DNA of 64,000 bases from Sordaria brevicollis (Eukaryota; Ascomycota; Sordariomycetes; Sordariales; Sordariaceae): assembly GCA_033439795.1 (NCBI GenBank), contig JAUTDP010000005.1:2509001-2573000 (forward strand), given 5' to 3'. Shown piece after piece: positions 24,901-36,900 of this stretch. Both the position numbers and the translations under genes were made by a program. The number at the start of each line of letters is the position of its first letter. The stretch's first letter is position 1. The notes under the pieces are model-generated. The model searched no databases, was not told where the DNA came from, and was given only the letters and a program-made list of their open reading frames with translations.

Positions 24901-27601
24901 GTTCAACTCAGCCGTCACTTGGATGGCGACATTGCCCTGACGAGCGGTCCAGCAATACGAAAGAGAAGAATGAAAGCTCGATACCTATTGTTAACGTCAA
25001 CTGGAAAACCTCGAATAGCCGCTTTTTCTGGGGAAGGAGAAGGGGTGCCCCACCGAGGAGAGGTACGTACCCCGTACCTTGACTGCAAATAGCAACGAGG
25101 GAAACCCCGGCCATCCGTTCAGGTACCGATCCTGTGACCCAATCAGCACAGGCCAGCAGCTTCCCGATCAGGCTTAGAAGTGCAGTCCGGCGAATTCGGT
25201 TGGTGAGAAGAGCGAGAAAGGTCCACAGTCAGGGTAGCTGTGGATACGTACCTGTACCTCAAACCTCATTGGGGACTTTAGAGATTCTGGGGAAGGAGTT
25301 AGCAAGTCATCCATTCCTTCTTGACGACATGGCACATCGTGAAGACAGTCAGGAAGGTACCTGGGAGATACTTACGCTACTTCTTTGGCCAAGTCAACGA
25401 TTCCCGCAACCTGGCTGCAGCAATTGCAAAAAAATTTTGACAAGCCATCATCACTGCAATGTCGGGTCCATGAGCGGTCCATGGCTTCCATCCTGGTAAG
25501 CTCCCATCCCCAACTGAATTCCAGAGGAGGTCACTTGTTGCAATAACATGGATCGACTGAGGAAGCCAACAAGCCGGAACTGTGTGCAGACATATAAAGA
25601 GCTTGGGCACGCCCGCCCCGTCAGCCAACAGATACAAGGCTCGAGATCAAAGACCTATACTTAATACACCTCACTTTCATCCCTTGATCAAAGGTCAATA
25701 AATCCAGGCCCTCTTTCTGTCAACTTTTGGTTATAAGCCTTTGGTCTGTAGTTCCCTTCTCGGCGGATTCGCTTCGATTCGGTCTCTTTACAACGTCTTA
25801 TATCAGCCCGTGAACCGAACGAAACCCCCAGCGGTATCCGAGCCAAACAAACAAACCGGCCTTATCTCTGTACAACAGACCCGACCGAATATCCTCACCT
25901 AGCAGTCTATTTTGGTAGGTGGCATTTTATCTCTTTTACCTGGAAATTTGCCTGTGGCGGAGATGTCAGGACCATTACCTTTACAGCACTAGCAATTACC
26001 CTTGGGTGACGTCGACGAGACCGTTGTGTACTTGGGGAGACCCCTGAAGCACGCAGCACGGTTTACCACGATTGCCGCTTGCAACCCCTACACTGCCCTC
26101 CCAAAACACCACTTTCACTTCCCTCGAAGACCAATCTCCCCTGGATCTCGTCATTCTGTCCCACCATCTTCATGTTTCCATCCGAGATCCCTTCCCTGCC
26201 CTGTTTCCCTTATCCCTTGGGAAATTCAGCCTGTTACGCGGTGAGGCGGAAACACGCATTATATACCGCCGAACAAAGGCTGGGATGCCAAGGCCGCACG
26301 CATGTTGCCTGAGTTTCTTGCTCGGGACGATATCTTGCGTGTACAGACACTGCAGTGCAGTCCCGTATGGCTGGATGTTGGGACGAATCCTGGTATCATC
26401 TGTACTATTGGAACGCAAAATCTCGTGTCCAGGCTGCTCCTTCTCCGATTGCAACACCTCCCGATCCTCAGTCGAATCCTGTCAGCAGCCCCATTGGCGG
26501 CCAGACAGGAGACGATGAGTCGGCCAGGGAAAGAGCTGGGGGGGTTGTTGGTGAATTGCGAACTTTTCCAATTCACGATGAAAAGCAGCCGTTTGAGTGG
26601 CTCGCCGTTCAAGACTTCTGGCCAACGAGCACAAAACTCCTTTCACATTGCCCATCATGTTATCTCGTCAGCCTCAAAAGCCGTGTTCTAACAGGTCAGC
26701 AGGATTCTAGGCATTTCTGTCAAACAAAATACCGTTGACGGCTTTTCAGACTCGTCCTCTTTGTCTTTGGAAACTTCCGAGACAAATCCACTCTTATCGC
26801 TGGACCGTTGCATCTCGCTTTGGTCTTTACCCCTCCAAGTACCATTCAGCTGTCACCCCGCCAGCGAGCAACATCACAGCATCACAGCTTGTGAGCTCGA
26901 ATTAGCACAGGTCCTCTTACACACGGATACCTGTTGCCCCAGCACCAGCACCTAAGCGCAAGTATCTGTGCTACTTTCAGCTTGCCAATCCCTTTATCTG
27001 CCTAGGCGGATAATTTTAAGTGTCAAGCGAAGTTCTGACACAAGGTACGTACCACTCTCCCTCGCATACGCCCTCAAATGGGTGTTTTTTTCTCTTATCA
27101 GCACAAAAAGGAAACACGAAGCATGGCTTTCAGAAGCGGTGAGCACAAACTCGCATGCCGGAGCTTACACTCCCGCAAAACAAAACGAAACGCGCTCGTT
27201 TTTGCTGCCGTCCCAATTTGGCGGCTTCGAGTTTGTTTTGCCGTTATCAATGCCATGTTGCCGTGTCATCCTTTCTCCCTTCCCTGATCCATGGCTGTGC
27301 CATGATTTGTGGTCGACCTGGCTTGTCCGATCCCGGGGGTTTGATCTGTTTGACATTGATACGGGACCTTCGAGGTTCTGTTATTCTTGTCATTCTGGTT
27401 GAGCTTGTTGATATCGGTCATACCACGGTCGAGATGAAAGGCCAACTCCTGCTACTGCACCATGGATCTTCTACAAAACCCCCTTCAGGGAGCCCCATCG
27501 CTCTCCAACTCTTTGTTGTTCCCTATGTCTTCCCGTACAACTTGTTCTGCATACGTTGCTTTCAGTCTGGGTGGTTTTTGTGACCTCACACACCAATCGA
27601 C
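21915..27601. other. Long divergent intergenic region between BNA5 and GDH2
   Basis: This is the largest gap in the window (5.7 kb). Many overlapping ORFs of 60-216 codons lie on both strands. The longest (24432-25082 +, 216 codons; 26072-26518 +; 26968-27402 +) show no domain, no conserved-looking block and no consistent exon structure. Copies of GTACCT-type motifs lie at 24306-24320, 25061-25080, 25241-25260 and about 25355-25362. A TATA-like box at 25593-25599 suggests that the last 2 kb is GDH2 leader rather than distal DNA. The composition is not strongly AT-rich, so I see no RIP-destroyed transposon. Confidence 0.5.
25593..25599 (+). promoter_or_regulatory. Candidate TATA box for GDH2
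   Basis: TATAAAG occurs about 2.0 kb upstream of the GDH2 ATG. The sequence downstream becomes pyrimidine-rich with many short AUG-containing frames, as in long fungal leaders. It is only a motif match and needs transcript data. Confidence 0.3.
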
Positions 27602-30600
27602 ATGGCGGACGTAGCGGTCACTCTCCCGAGCCCTGGTGGCTACAAGCGCAGAGCATCTGGTTTGACTATTCAGACTGACCTCCCCATGTCTAGTTTCCCA
27701 GAATATTTCGAATCTTCAGGCGATACCATGATGGATTCCCCTTCAGCTCCTGTCCCAGCCCACAAGCTCGTTGACAGCCTCAAAGATCAGGCTCAGACTG
27801 CCAGGCATCCTTCTCCTCAGCCGACTCACGTTAGCTATCCTAAGATGAACGGCAACGGGCACAGGGTGCTCCGTTCCGCTACCGTCGGATATGTTGCACC
27901 CATCTTCCAGGGAAAGGCAGAGCAGATGAAGCAAGGTTAGTACTACATGATAGACTGTGCTCCAGCATTTACTGACATCCATTTCAGTTAAGGATATCAT
28001 CGTCCAAGGCGGCTGGATTCCCGAGAATCTGGTCGACGCTCAGATTGCCTGGTTCTACAATGAGCTCGGCATTGATGATGTCTACTTCCAGCTTGAAAAC
28101 CCTCAGGTGGTCGCGAATCACATCACATCCCTTTATGCGGCCAAGGTTGCTGCCTACTCTCGCGAGGACAAGCGGGAAGAAATCAGATTGGACATGGAAG
28201 CTTCTGACCACGCCATCTATATCGACACAAGTGAGCCTGGCATGACCACATTTGATGGTCCACGATATGAGCACAGGCTAGAATCCAAGTACTTGGATGG
28301 CGACGACACTTCCAAGCGCTTCCGTGTCGAGACTTTCAGATCTCCCGGTGTCTTGGGACAGAAGGAGAACTCCAAGGCAGCACTCCGTTGCTACTTCGTC
28401 TATCAGTGTCTGTTCGTCGATTCCAACGCGGACCCGAAGGAAACCCGTCTGGAAGTCATCAGCGACCGCATGTTCTTGGCTAAGGCAACTAAGAACACCA
28501 AGCAGATCTACCAGGACATTATCCAGGTTGCCGTGAGCCGAAATGGCCCAGTCATTGAGGTCTTCGACATTGAAGGCTCGGAGGAGATGAGACTGGTTGT
28601 TGCCTTCCGCTCTCGCACAGCAAAGGGAATCTTCAGCGCCCTTAGCGACCTTTATCATTATTACGGCGTCACAAGCTCTCGCAAGTATGTCGAGCAGTTC
28701 TCCAACGGTATCACCGTCATGAGTATCTACCTCCGCCCTGCTGCCAATGTCGACGGCAAGCATCCTCCCCTTGAGCAGTCTATCCACCAGATCACCAAGG
28801 AAATTTCCTTGCTGTACTGCCTTCCCCAGAACAAGTTTCATAATATGTTTGCCGCTGGTGAGCTCAGTCTGCAGGAGACCATCTATGCCCACTGCGTCTG
28901 GGTGTTCGTCCAGCATTTCTTGAACCGCCTTGGAACGGAGTACACTTCCCTCATCGCAGCGCTCGACCCCAAGAACAACTCACATATTGAGATTCTCTCC
29001 AAGATGAAGAAGCGTCTGCGCACCGAGACATTTACGCCTGACTACATCCTTGAGATCATCAGCTCTCACCCTGAGCTTGTTCGCGCTCTCTATGCTTCCT
29101 TCGCCAGCGTTCACCTTCGGGTTGGTAGCGATTATGATCGCAACCTCATTGCGCCTACGCCTGCCATGGAGGTCCTTTCTGATGCCAAGCTTAAAGAGAA
29201 GATCACCAAGGACGTCTCCAACGAACACGAGGAAATGGTCATGACTGCTTTCCGTGTCTTCAACAATGCGGTCCTCAAGACCAACTTCTTCACTCCCACC
29301 AAGGTCGCTCTGAGCTTCCGGCTTGACCCCTCGTTCCTTCCGGATGTCGAGTATCCCAAGCCGCTGTACGGCATGTTCCTCGTCATTACTTCTGAGTCCC
29401 GCGGTTTCCACCTCCGCTTCAAGGATATTGCACGTGGTGGTATCCGTATTGTCAAGTCTCGAAGCAAGGAGGCCTACCAGATCAATGCCCGCAACCTCTT
29501 TGATGAAAACTACGGCCTTGCCAGCACTCAGCAGCGCAAGAACAAGGACATCCCGGAGGGTGGCTCAAAAGGTGTCATTCTTCTTGACCCCAAGCAGCAA
29601 GACAGGCACCGTGAGGCTTTTGAGAAGTACATTGATAGTATCCTGGACCTTCTCCTGAAGGCTGAGACACCCGGCATCAAGAATCCCATTGTCGATCTTT
29701 ACGGCAAGGAAGAGATCCTGTTCATGGGACCTGACGAGAACACTGCTGACCTTGTTGACTGGGCCACTGAGCATGCTCGGGCTCGCGGTGCTCCTTGGTG
29801 GAAGTCTTTCTTCACCGGCAAGTCGCCTCGTCTTGGTGGTATCCCGCACGACTCCTATGGCATGACAACCTTGTCGGTTCGTGAGTACGTTAAGGGCATT
29901 TACCGCAAGCTTGAGCTTGATCCCTCCAAGATCAGGAAGATGCAGACTGGTGGCCCCGACGGTGACCTTGGCAGCAACGAGATCCTTCTCAGCAACGAGA
30001 CATACACTGCTATCGTTGACGGATCCGGTGTTCTCTGCGACCCCAACGGCATTGACAAGGATGAGCTGCGCCGCCTGGCTAAGGCCCGGGCTATGATTTC
30101 CAACTTCGACGCCTCCAAGCTTTCCAAGGATGGTTATCGTGTGCTATGTGACGATACCAACGTCACACTCCCCAACGGAGAGGTGGTGCACAACGGCACT
30201 GCGTTCCGTAACACCTACCATCTCCGCGATACCGGTATCACTGACATGTTTGTGCCTTGCGGTGGCCGTCCCGAGTCCATCGACCTCACCTCGGTCAACA
30301 AGCTCATTAAGGATGGAAAGTCTACAATTCCCTACATGGTGGAGGGTGCCAACCTTTTCATCACTCAGGATGCCAAGCTCAGACTCGAAGAAGCCGGCTG
30401 CATTGTCTACAAGGATGCCAGCGCCAACAAGGGCGGTGTCACCAGCTCGTCGCTTGAGGTTCTTGCCTCTCTCAGCTTCGACGACAAGGGCTTCGTTACC
30501 CACATGTGCCATGATTCCCGCGGCAACGCGCCCGAGTTCTACAAGGCCTATGTCAAGGAGGTTCAGAACAAGATCCAGGAGAACGCCCGTCTCGAGTTCG

Positions 30601-31001
30601 AGGCCATCTGGCGCGAACATGAGCAGACTGGTCTTCCCAGATCTGTTCTTTCCGACAAGCTATCTTTGGCTATTACCTCTCTCGACGAGGATCTCCAGCG
30701 CTCCGAGCTCTGGGACAACGAGAAGATTCGCAGGTCCGTCCTTGCCGATGCCCTGCCCAACCTTCTTATCAATAAGGTCGGGCTTGATACCATCATCGAG
30801 CGCGTTCCGGATTCGTACCTGAGGGCCATCTTCGGCAGCTACCTCGCCAGCCGTTTTGTCTACGAGTTTGGCAGCTCGCCCAGCCAGTTTGCTTTTTATG
30901 ACTTGTAAGCCTCCCTACCTCTTTTTTCCATGTGCTGAAATTGATACTGACACTCTTCTTATAGCATGTCGAGGAGAATGGGAAACATCAACAAGGAGTG
31001 A
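27602..31001 (+). CDS. GDH2: NAD-specific glutamate dehydrogenase, large type
   Basis: This enzyme deaminates glutamate to 2-oxoglutarate and ammonium with NAD, a catabolic role. Three exons give 1095 aa: 27602-27935, 27988-30904 and 30965-31001. The third exon encodes only the last dozen residues (MSRRMGNINKE), joined as TT|C to complete FYDF. The size matches yeast Gdh2 (about 1090 aa) and not the 450-residue NADP enzymes. The long N-terminal domain begins with a Ser/Pro-rich segment. The catalytic core shows ARGGIRIVKSR near residue 595, EGGSKGVILLD with a catalytic-type lysine near 639, MGPDENTADLVDWA, and the nucleotide-binding GGPDGDLGSNEIL near 766. VEGANLFITQDAKLRLEEAGC and DASANKGGVTSSSLEVLA are also family blocks. 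Fungal genes of this class are induced by glutamate and repressed by good carbon sources; no such element is shown here. Confidence 0.95.
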
Positions 31002-33919
31002 CTCTGCAAATGATCAACGAAGACTGATTATCTCATCATTCATCTCGATTACATAATATGGGTAACGGCGCCAAAAAAGGCTGATATGGGTTTATGAAAA
31101 GAAAACTGCAGTCAAGGTAACTGGTAACTTTGAACTCATGGCTTATAAGATTTCAGGGAGATTCATGGTGTTATTATACTTGGCTTTATTTACATTGATA
31201 GAGCGTCAGCGTTTGTCTCCAGAGGCTGTGTGCTTAATTGACCTCTTTATCTCATGTTTGGGCTACACCTCGCCCATTCGTCTGATACTGATCCTGCTCT
31301 CATCGTTGTTCTGAACAATCCCCGGTTACCAGGCAGTGTCTCATCTAACGAAACTCAAGAGCCCTCCTTCATGGGTGAGAACCGGTGTCGGACACGAATC
31401 CTTCCAGACCCTTCTTCGACTGAAGGACAAGATAACGAGCTTGGCATCCTTCCTACCGGTAAGTGAAGCTGAGTCAACGTCAGCTGCAGCAAATTGACTG
31501 CAGTGTCTACCGGATGTAACAGCGGCTCAGTTCCAATTCCGCCCTGCTATCGGCTTCCAGAATATGTATGGAACGTGTATGAAAGGAAGTTCTGAAGAGA
31601 TGTGGTGGCACAGCATGTCCGCGTAGTACTGGTGTGAAACTGGAGCCGCCAAATTGAATGGACGGAAAGACTGGATGGTCTTAGATGATATCTTCCGGTT
31701 AAACAAGGTCACGTATCTGTGTGGCCTGACTTGGAACTCGGAACTTGAAATATGGGAACCTGATGGGCATGGGCTCAACGATGTAAAGAGTTCCATGATA
31801 TCTGGTATATATTGAGCTGGCACCCAGTCAGCGTGCTGTGAGATCCTCTCGGTAATACGTTCGTGTTCCAATTCTGAACTTTCAGGTAACTCACTTCGAT
31901 AAAGAATGGAGAGAATGCGTTTAAATACACAGGACGGAAGCGAGGCGAGCAAAGTGTACATAAGATACCGCGGGAACACAACTATATCGGTGCCCTATCT
32001 ATCTATCTCTAGATGTACCTGTACAACTGTATGCTCCATGTGTGAGGTAACGATGATGGACATTGGGAAAAGAGTCAACAGGATATACATTTCCAACTCG
32101 CCTCTCCACCTATAGACTTTGTGAAACTTTTGTTTCCTAAGCACGCCCACCGCTCACCGAGTTCTCTAGAGACGGGAATGACGGGGTCATTATTATGGTC
32201 CTTATAATTACGATTTAGTACCTCTAGGTACCTCTAGGTCCAGGTGTACTCGCTCTACATCTGCTCGTTCAATTCGCTGCGTTCATTGTGGACTAGAAGT
32301 TTGGATTTTGATAGTCTACCTACCTCCCGGTCTATCTGGCTAGTGTATAAGCTACCTCTATAGGTGAAGCCCTATAAATACCTTTACCTTCTATACTATT
32401 CATTGCCAACCACTTACACTGCACGCTGTAGACATATCTCCCCCAATTTAGACAACTGTTCCACTTGCTTTGTCGCACTCAGCTTGCACGCCCAAAGGAC
32501 AACGAAGTGCTCTCAAACCATGGAATTCCGGGCATCCCAAGCAGTGTCTTCCATGAGGTGTAGTGATCATGCAAATTGGTCTGGAAGTGACGTTCGGCTC
32601 GCTGCCACTGCAGCAGGTGTTCGCTCCTGCCAGACAGAAGCGTTAGGTCCCAGCCCCAGTAAAAGGAGGGAAACTTTCAGCCTGCAGCAGACCGGGACGG
32701 ACAAGAAATTGTAGTCGATATCATCAGGTTATCTAGAGGTAGTAAAGGAAGGAGCGAGGGCTCAGGGGTGGAACTTCCAAACCCTGCAGGGCAGGCTCGA
32801 AACTCAAAATAAGTACTAGAGGTAGGTTAAAGGTACCTTATTTCTACCGACGGTTGCTCTTTCATGCCACGCACTCAGTAAGGTATAGTAGGCAGCAGGT
32901 CTGGATTAGTTCAAGTTGTCACAAATGTCAATGACTCTAACTGCAGTGGGTGGCGCGGAAGGAGCGGATCGATGAAGATGACCCGAGTCCACCTACCAAA
33001 GAGGATCGCATGATGTACCTCCGTTAGTGAGGCCTGATCTTGAGTATGTGAATTTTCATCGCTCTAGTACCCTTTCTACCACTGCAAAGCAACTTTCCGG
33101 AGATGTACCTCGACTTGCAGTCAAGTATCGCAACTGAACTGTCCGGCCCAGTCGTACCTAGGTACGGTACAGGTAGGTACTACATCTCTATGGCCACTTG
33201 CAGCGTTCAAGCTGCCGAGTACTGGTAGAGGATTGGGATTGGAGATCAAACGAGTGTTCCGTCATCGATTGCGACACTTTTTGGAATACGCTAGTTCTAG
33301 AGAACATCAAGGAAGGAAGCACCAACACTTCGTTTTTTGATGCCCTTACGCTTTTGCCACTCCGCCATCGTGGAGATGGAGATCTTCAGCTCTGCTCGTC
33401 TCGGAAGTTCCATTCCTTTGATCGTCCTCAGGCCATTCACCGCCGCATACCTCTAGGTAGAGGTACCTGTAAGGTAGCCAGCCATCTCACAAGTTCGAGA
33501 TAGATGTCATGTTGTTAAAATACCAAATAAATATTTAATGTACGTCCCCTGTCTTTGTACCTGCTATCCAAGGGTGCTTTCCACCTCGCTGCTCCCAAAA
33601 GCAAACCTCGGTCCAGCGCCTTCAGACATTTTGAGTACCTTGATTCCTCCTCCCAAATGTCTATTTACAAGTGTACAATAATCCCTATATATATATGTCT
33701 AACCTCTATTGTCATTTGCCTTCCCGCCAGTTCATATCAATGCAGCGCTCAACTGAAGGGGGTGAAAAGCCTCACTCAGCTCGCCATGCTCGCCCAAAAT
33801 CCACTTGATTGAAATAGAAAGAAAAAGAAAACATGGATAACGAAGAAACATTTAAAGATTAAAAATTCGGATAACAACAAAGACACCATCAAGTGTCCCC
33901 TTCCTCCCTTCATCGCCCT
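31002..33919. other. Convergent intergenic region, motif-rich, between GDH2 and FMP27
   Basis: This 2.9 kb stretch joins two gene 3' ends. No ORF over 150 codons or with domain character is seen. It has the highest density of the palindromic CCTCTAGGTA / GGTACCT motif in the window, between about 32.2 and 33.5 kb. It also has a short (CTAT)n run at about 31995-32010 and an alternating TA tract near 33690. Confidence 0.55.
32217..33478. repeat. Cluster of short palindromic GGTACCT / CCTCTAGGTA motifs
   Basis: Copies lie at about 32217-32240 (two tandem CCTCTAGGTA-like units), 32351-32366, 32731-32743, 32812-32840, 33154-33180 (CCTAGGTAC with a mirrored GTACAGGTAGGTAC) and 33447-33478 (ACCTCTAGGTAGAGGTACCT). 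Each is partly self-complementary, so single copies could form small hairpins. The same core recurs in other intergenic regions of this window but I did not see it inside coding exons. Confidence 0.6.
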
Positions 33920-36900
33920 TTAAGAATTCACCCTCGCACTAAAACTTCTGCTCAGCCTATGGCCAACAAGATCCGGCCTAGGCCCGCCGCCGCTGCCGCC
34001 AATGCCTCCTTCGCCGCCGCTAGAGCTAGGTCGAGTAGGTCCAACAGCAGCATGTGCGGTGACCGGCCTCCTATTCTCTACATCGTCACTACCACTACCA
34101 CCACTGCGCTCACTAGCTTCAGCTTCCTCGGCAACCTGCTGAAGGATGCGGTCACTGTTGTTCAACCGAGGAGCCGATGTGGGACCGGAAACTCCAGAAC
34201 CACCGCCGCTGCGATCCTTCAGTCTGTTGGAGATAGCGCTGAGTTTGTCCCTCAGGTATCCAGCCTTTCTCTGCGTCGCCTCTGGACTCTCCTTGTCGTC
34301 TCTAAGAACTGTGTTGGATTGGCGCAGCATCGACACGCCGCTGCTGGTTCCCGGTCTGGAAATGGTCTCCCCCAACTCGCCGCTACCACTAGAGGCGGGA
34401 CTGGCACTGGATGGACCTGAGCCACTGCCACCAAACAATCTGGAACTTGCGCTGGTCGCGGGCCGGAGCAGGCTGAACGCACCCCGATGTGATGGGTTAC
34501 CATCCGCACCTGGCGGCAGGATTGGTGTTGGCGGGGTCATGGTAAAGCCGACGGCCGGTGGCCCGGATGCGATTGACTGGGCACTGCTGCTGGTACCAAC
34601 GGTGGCGGTGGTCTGCGGCACGAGTGGCGATCGCTGCGAGGAAGCAATGCTAGAGCTCCGGCTCTCGGAGCTGGGGACCACGGACACGGTTTGCGAGCGA
34701 GCTATTGACCGCGGCGGGGAGCGAGAGAAGTCCACGATGGAGGCGTTGTAGATGGACGAAGAGTCATCGCCGCTGTTGTCGCGCGACTCTGACAGCATCG
34801 GAGCTAGTAACACTGAGCTTGTGGCAAGCTCGCGAAGCTTGGATTGCTGTGCAGTGTTCGGCCGGTGCTTGGAGAACTTGTTGCCGATGATGGCGCCCGT
34901 GTGGCTGATGAGGGCCTTGATGATGCGGTTCTTGAGATTGAGGGCGAGATCGAGATTGGACCATGTTTTGTTCTGGTATTCGATCGTAGGAAGCCTGAAC
35001 ACAAAGTTGTGTACATCTTCCAGGTTACGGTCACCTTTGCCCTTGTAGCTTAGGCACAGAACCACCGACGGCATCTTGATGTAGGCAAAGGTCATGTAGT
35101 TGGACGCTCGGTCAATCATCTTGGTCAGATCGTCCGACTTCTTCCTCTTCTCCAGATCCGTAGCCGCCTTGCGCAACATGAAGCGAGTTCCCTTCTTTGT
35201 ATCCGGGTTCGAGCTACCATCCTTGGATGACAAGCCCGTCGATGTTCTACCGACGCCGGGTCGTGGAGTGCTGGGGCGAAGTGATGTGTCTTCAGACGAT
35301 GGTTTCTTAGACACCGTCTTGAACCCAGTACCGACGGACCGGAAGAGTCTGAAGGAACTTCCTTCTCCAGTATGAATGCTCAAGGCCTTGTTGTTCTTGG
35401 TGGGTGTGGCTTCCGGATCGGATGTCAAGGTAGGGCGTAGGCGCAATTCCAAAGAACCGGGTCGTGTTGAGAAAGAGCCCGCCTCCCTGTCGCTGTCCGC
35501 TATTCCAACAGTTTCAAGAGACTGATCATCGTCCGCGTCCTCGTCATCCTCTGGCAGGGTCTGCTTGATGAGGAAGGGAGACGTGTTCTTGGCGGCAGTG
35601 GCATCGTCGCCGTCAATACCAGGGAAGACGTACTCGAACAACTTCTTACCAACCTCCCTCTCGAGCTGAATCTTGAGCGGGAATAGATTGACCTCGAAAT
35701 GGTCCATGACGGGAATGCCGGCGATGGCTTCGAGCATGTGAAAGTACACGCGGATCATTGGCTGCGAGGTCGGGTCAAAGCCTCCACGGTTCCCATCAAC
35801 GTACGGCGCAACCATCACAGGATAAATTGCGTCAGGAAGGAGGTTGAGACCAAGTATGCTTCCGACCTGGATTAAGTTCACATGCGAGCCGTCCGAGTTG
35901 TCGGTACGATCGTACTCAACATTCTTGAGCTGAAGCTCGACAAGTGGCTCGCTAGTGTCCCGGATGAGGTGCCAGACGATCTCCTTTGCCGAAATGCTCC
36001 ACTTTAGTAGGGCGCTGCTTGTTGAGCTATCATACTTGCGTTGAGACGACGTGATAGCCTTCATCATGAAGAAAAGCTCATCCTCACAAGCGGCCAAATC
36101 GCGTTCCAGGACCAGTCGATCTTTCCACCCTCTCTTATCCATGTACTTGCCATGGGTTTGAAAGTGGGTCTTGATATCTTCCAGCTGCCGGACACGCTCT
36201 TGAAGTTTGATTACCATCTCGGGGGCTCCTCTCAGGTCGCTGAAGTCGGAAGCGAGCATGATCTTCTCGAGCCTTTCGCTGCGTGTCTTCTCCAAAGGCT
36301 CGCTGTACATCAACAAATCCACCACAATGACGTAGAACGCATAGTATTGCGATGAATTGCACAACGCGTGAGCTTGAGGGAATTCGATCCAGAGGTTGTC
36401 CATTCGAGACTCAGTGTTGTCAGCGGGGGCCTCTTCGCCATTGTCGGTTTCATCGCTGGCGTTCACTTCGTCGTTGTACTTGAGACGAAGCGTGTTGTAC
36501 TTGTCGTATCGCAGCATAGCTGACGTCTTCTTGACAACGCGCTTGAAGCCGAATGGATCCGCCTCGAAGTCGAACATGACCTCCATAGGAACCCAAGGCG
36601 GCCACGAAGACCCAGCGGGGGTGCCGTAAGTGTTTCCGGAGTACATGGACACCAGCTGTGTCGAAAACCACTTCTGATGGGTGACGAAGAACTGCGTGCT
36701 GTCCATGTTGACGAGGAAACGTCGCTGAACGAGACCACTGACAGTATCAAACAATCTGCTCTGGTCCATCACGTCGACAACCTTGAGCTCCATGCCTTTA
36801 GCGGCAATGAGCACAACGTGTTTCTTATTCTTGTCGCTTTGCAGTTGAATCTGCGGGGCGATGACACGGATATGGTAGCTGCTTTGAGCCATGTACTCTT

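Noticed and set aside
24432..25082. 216-codon plus-strand frame in the BNA5-GDH2 spacer
   Set aside because: No domain, no conserved-looking block, biased toward chance composition and overlapped by other frames; no exon partner.
26072..27402. Several 120-150 codon frames just upstream of GDH2
   Set aside because: Overlap each other in different frames and lack protein character; more likely leader uORFs or chance.
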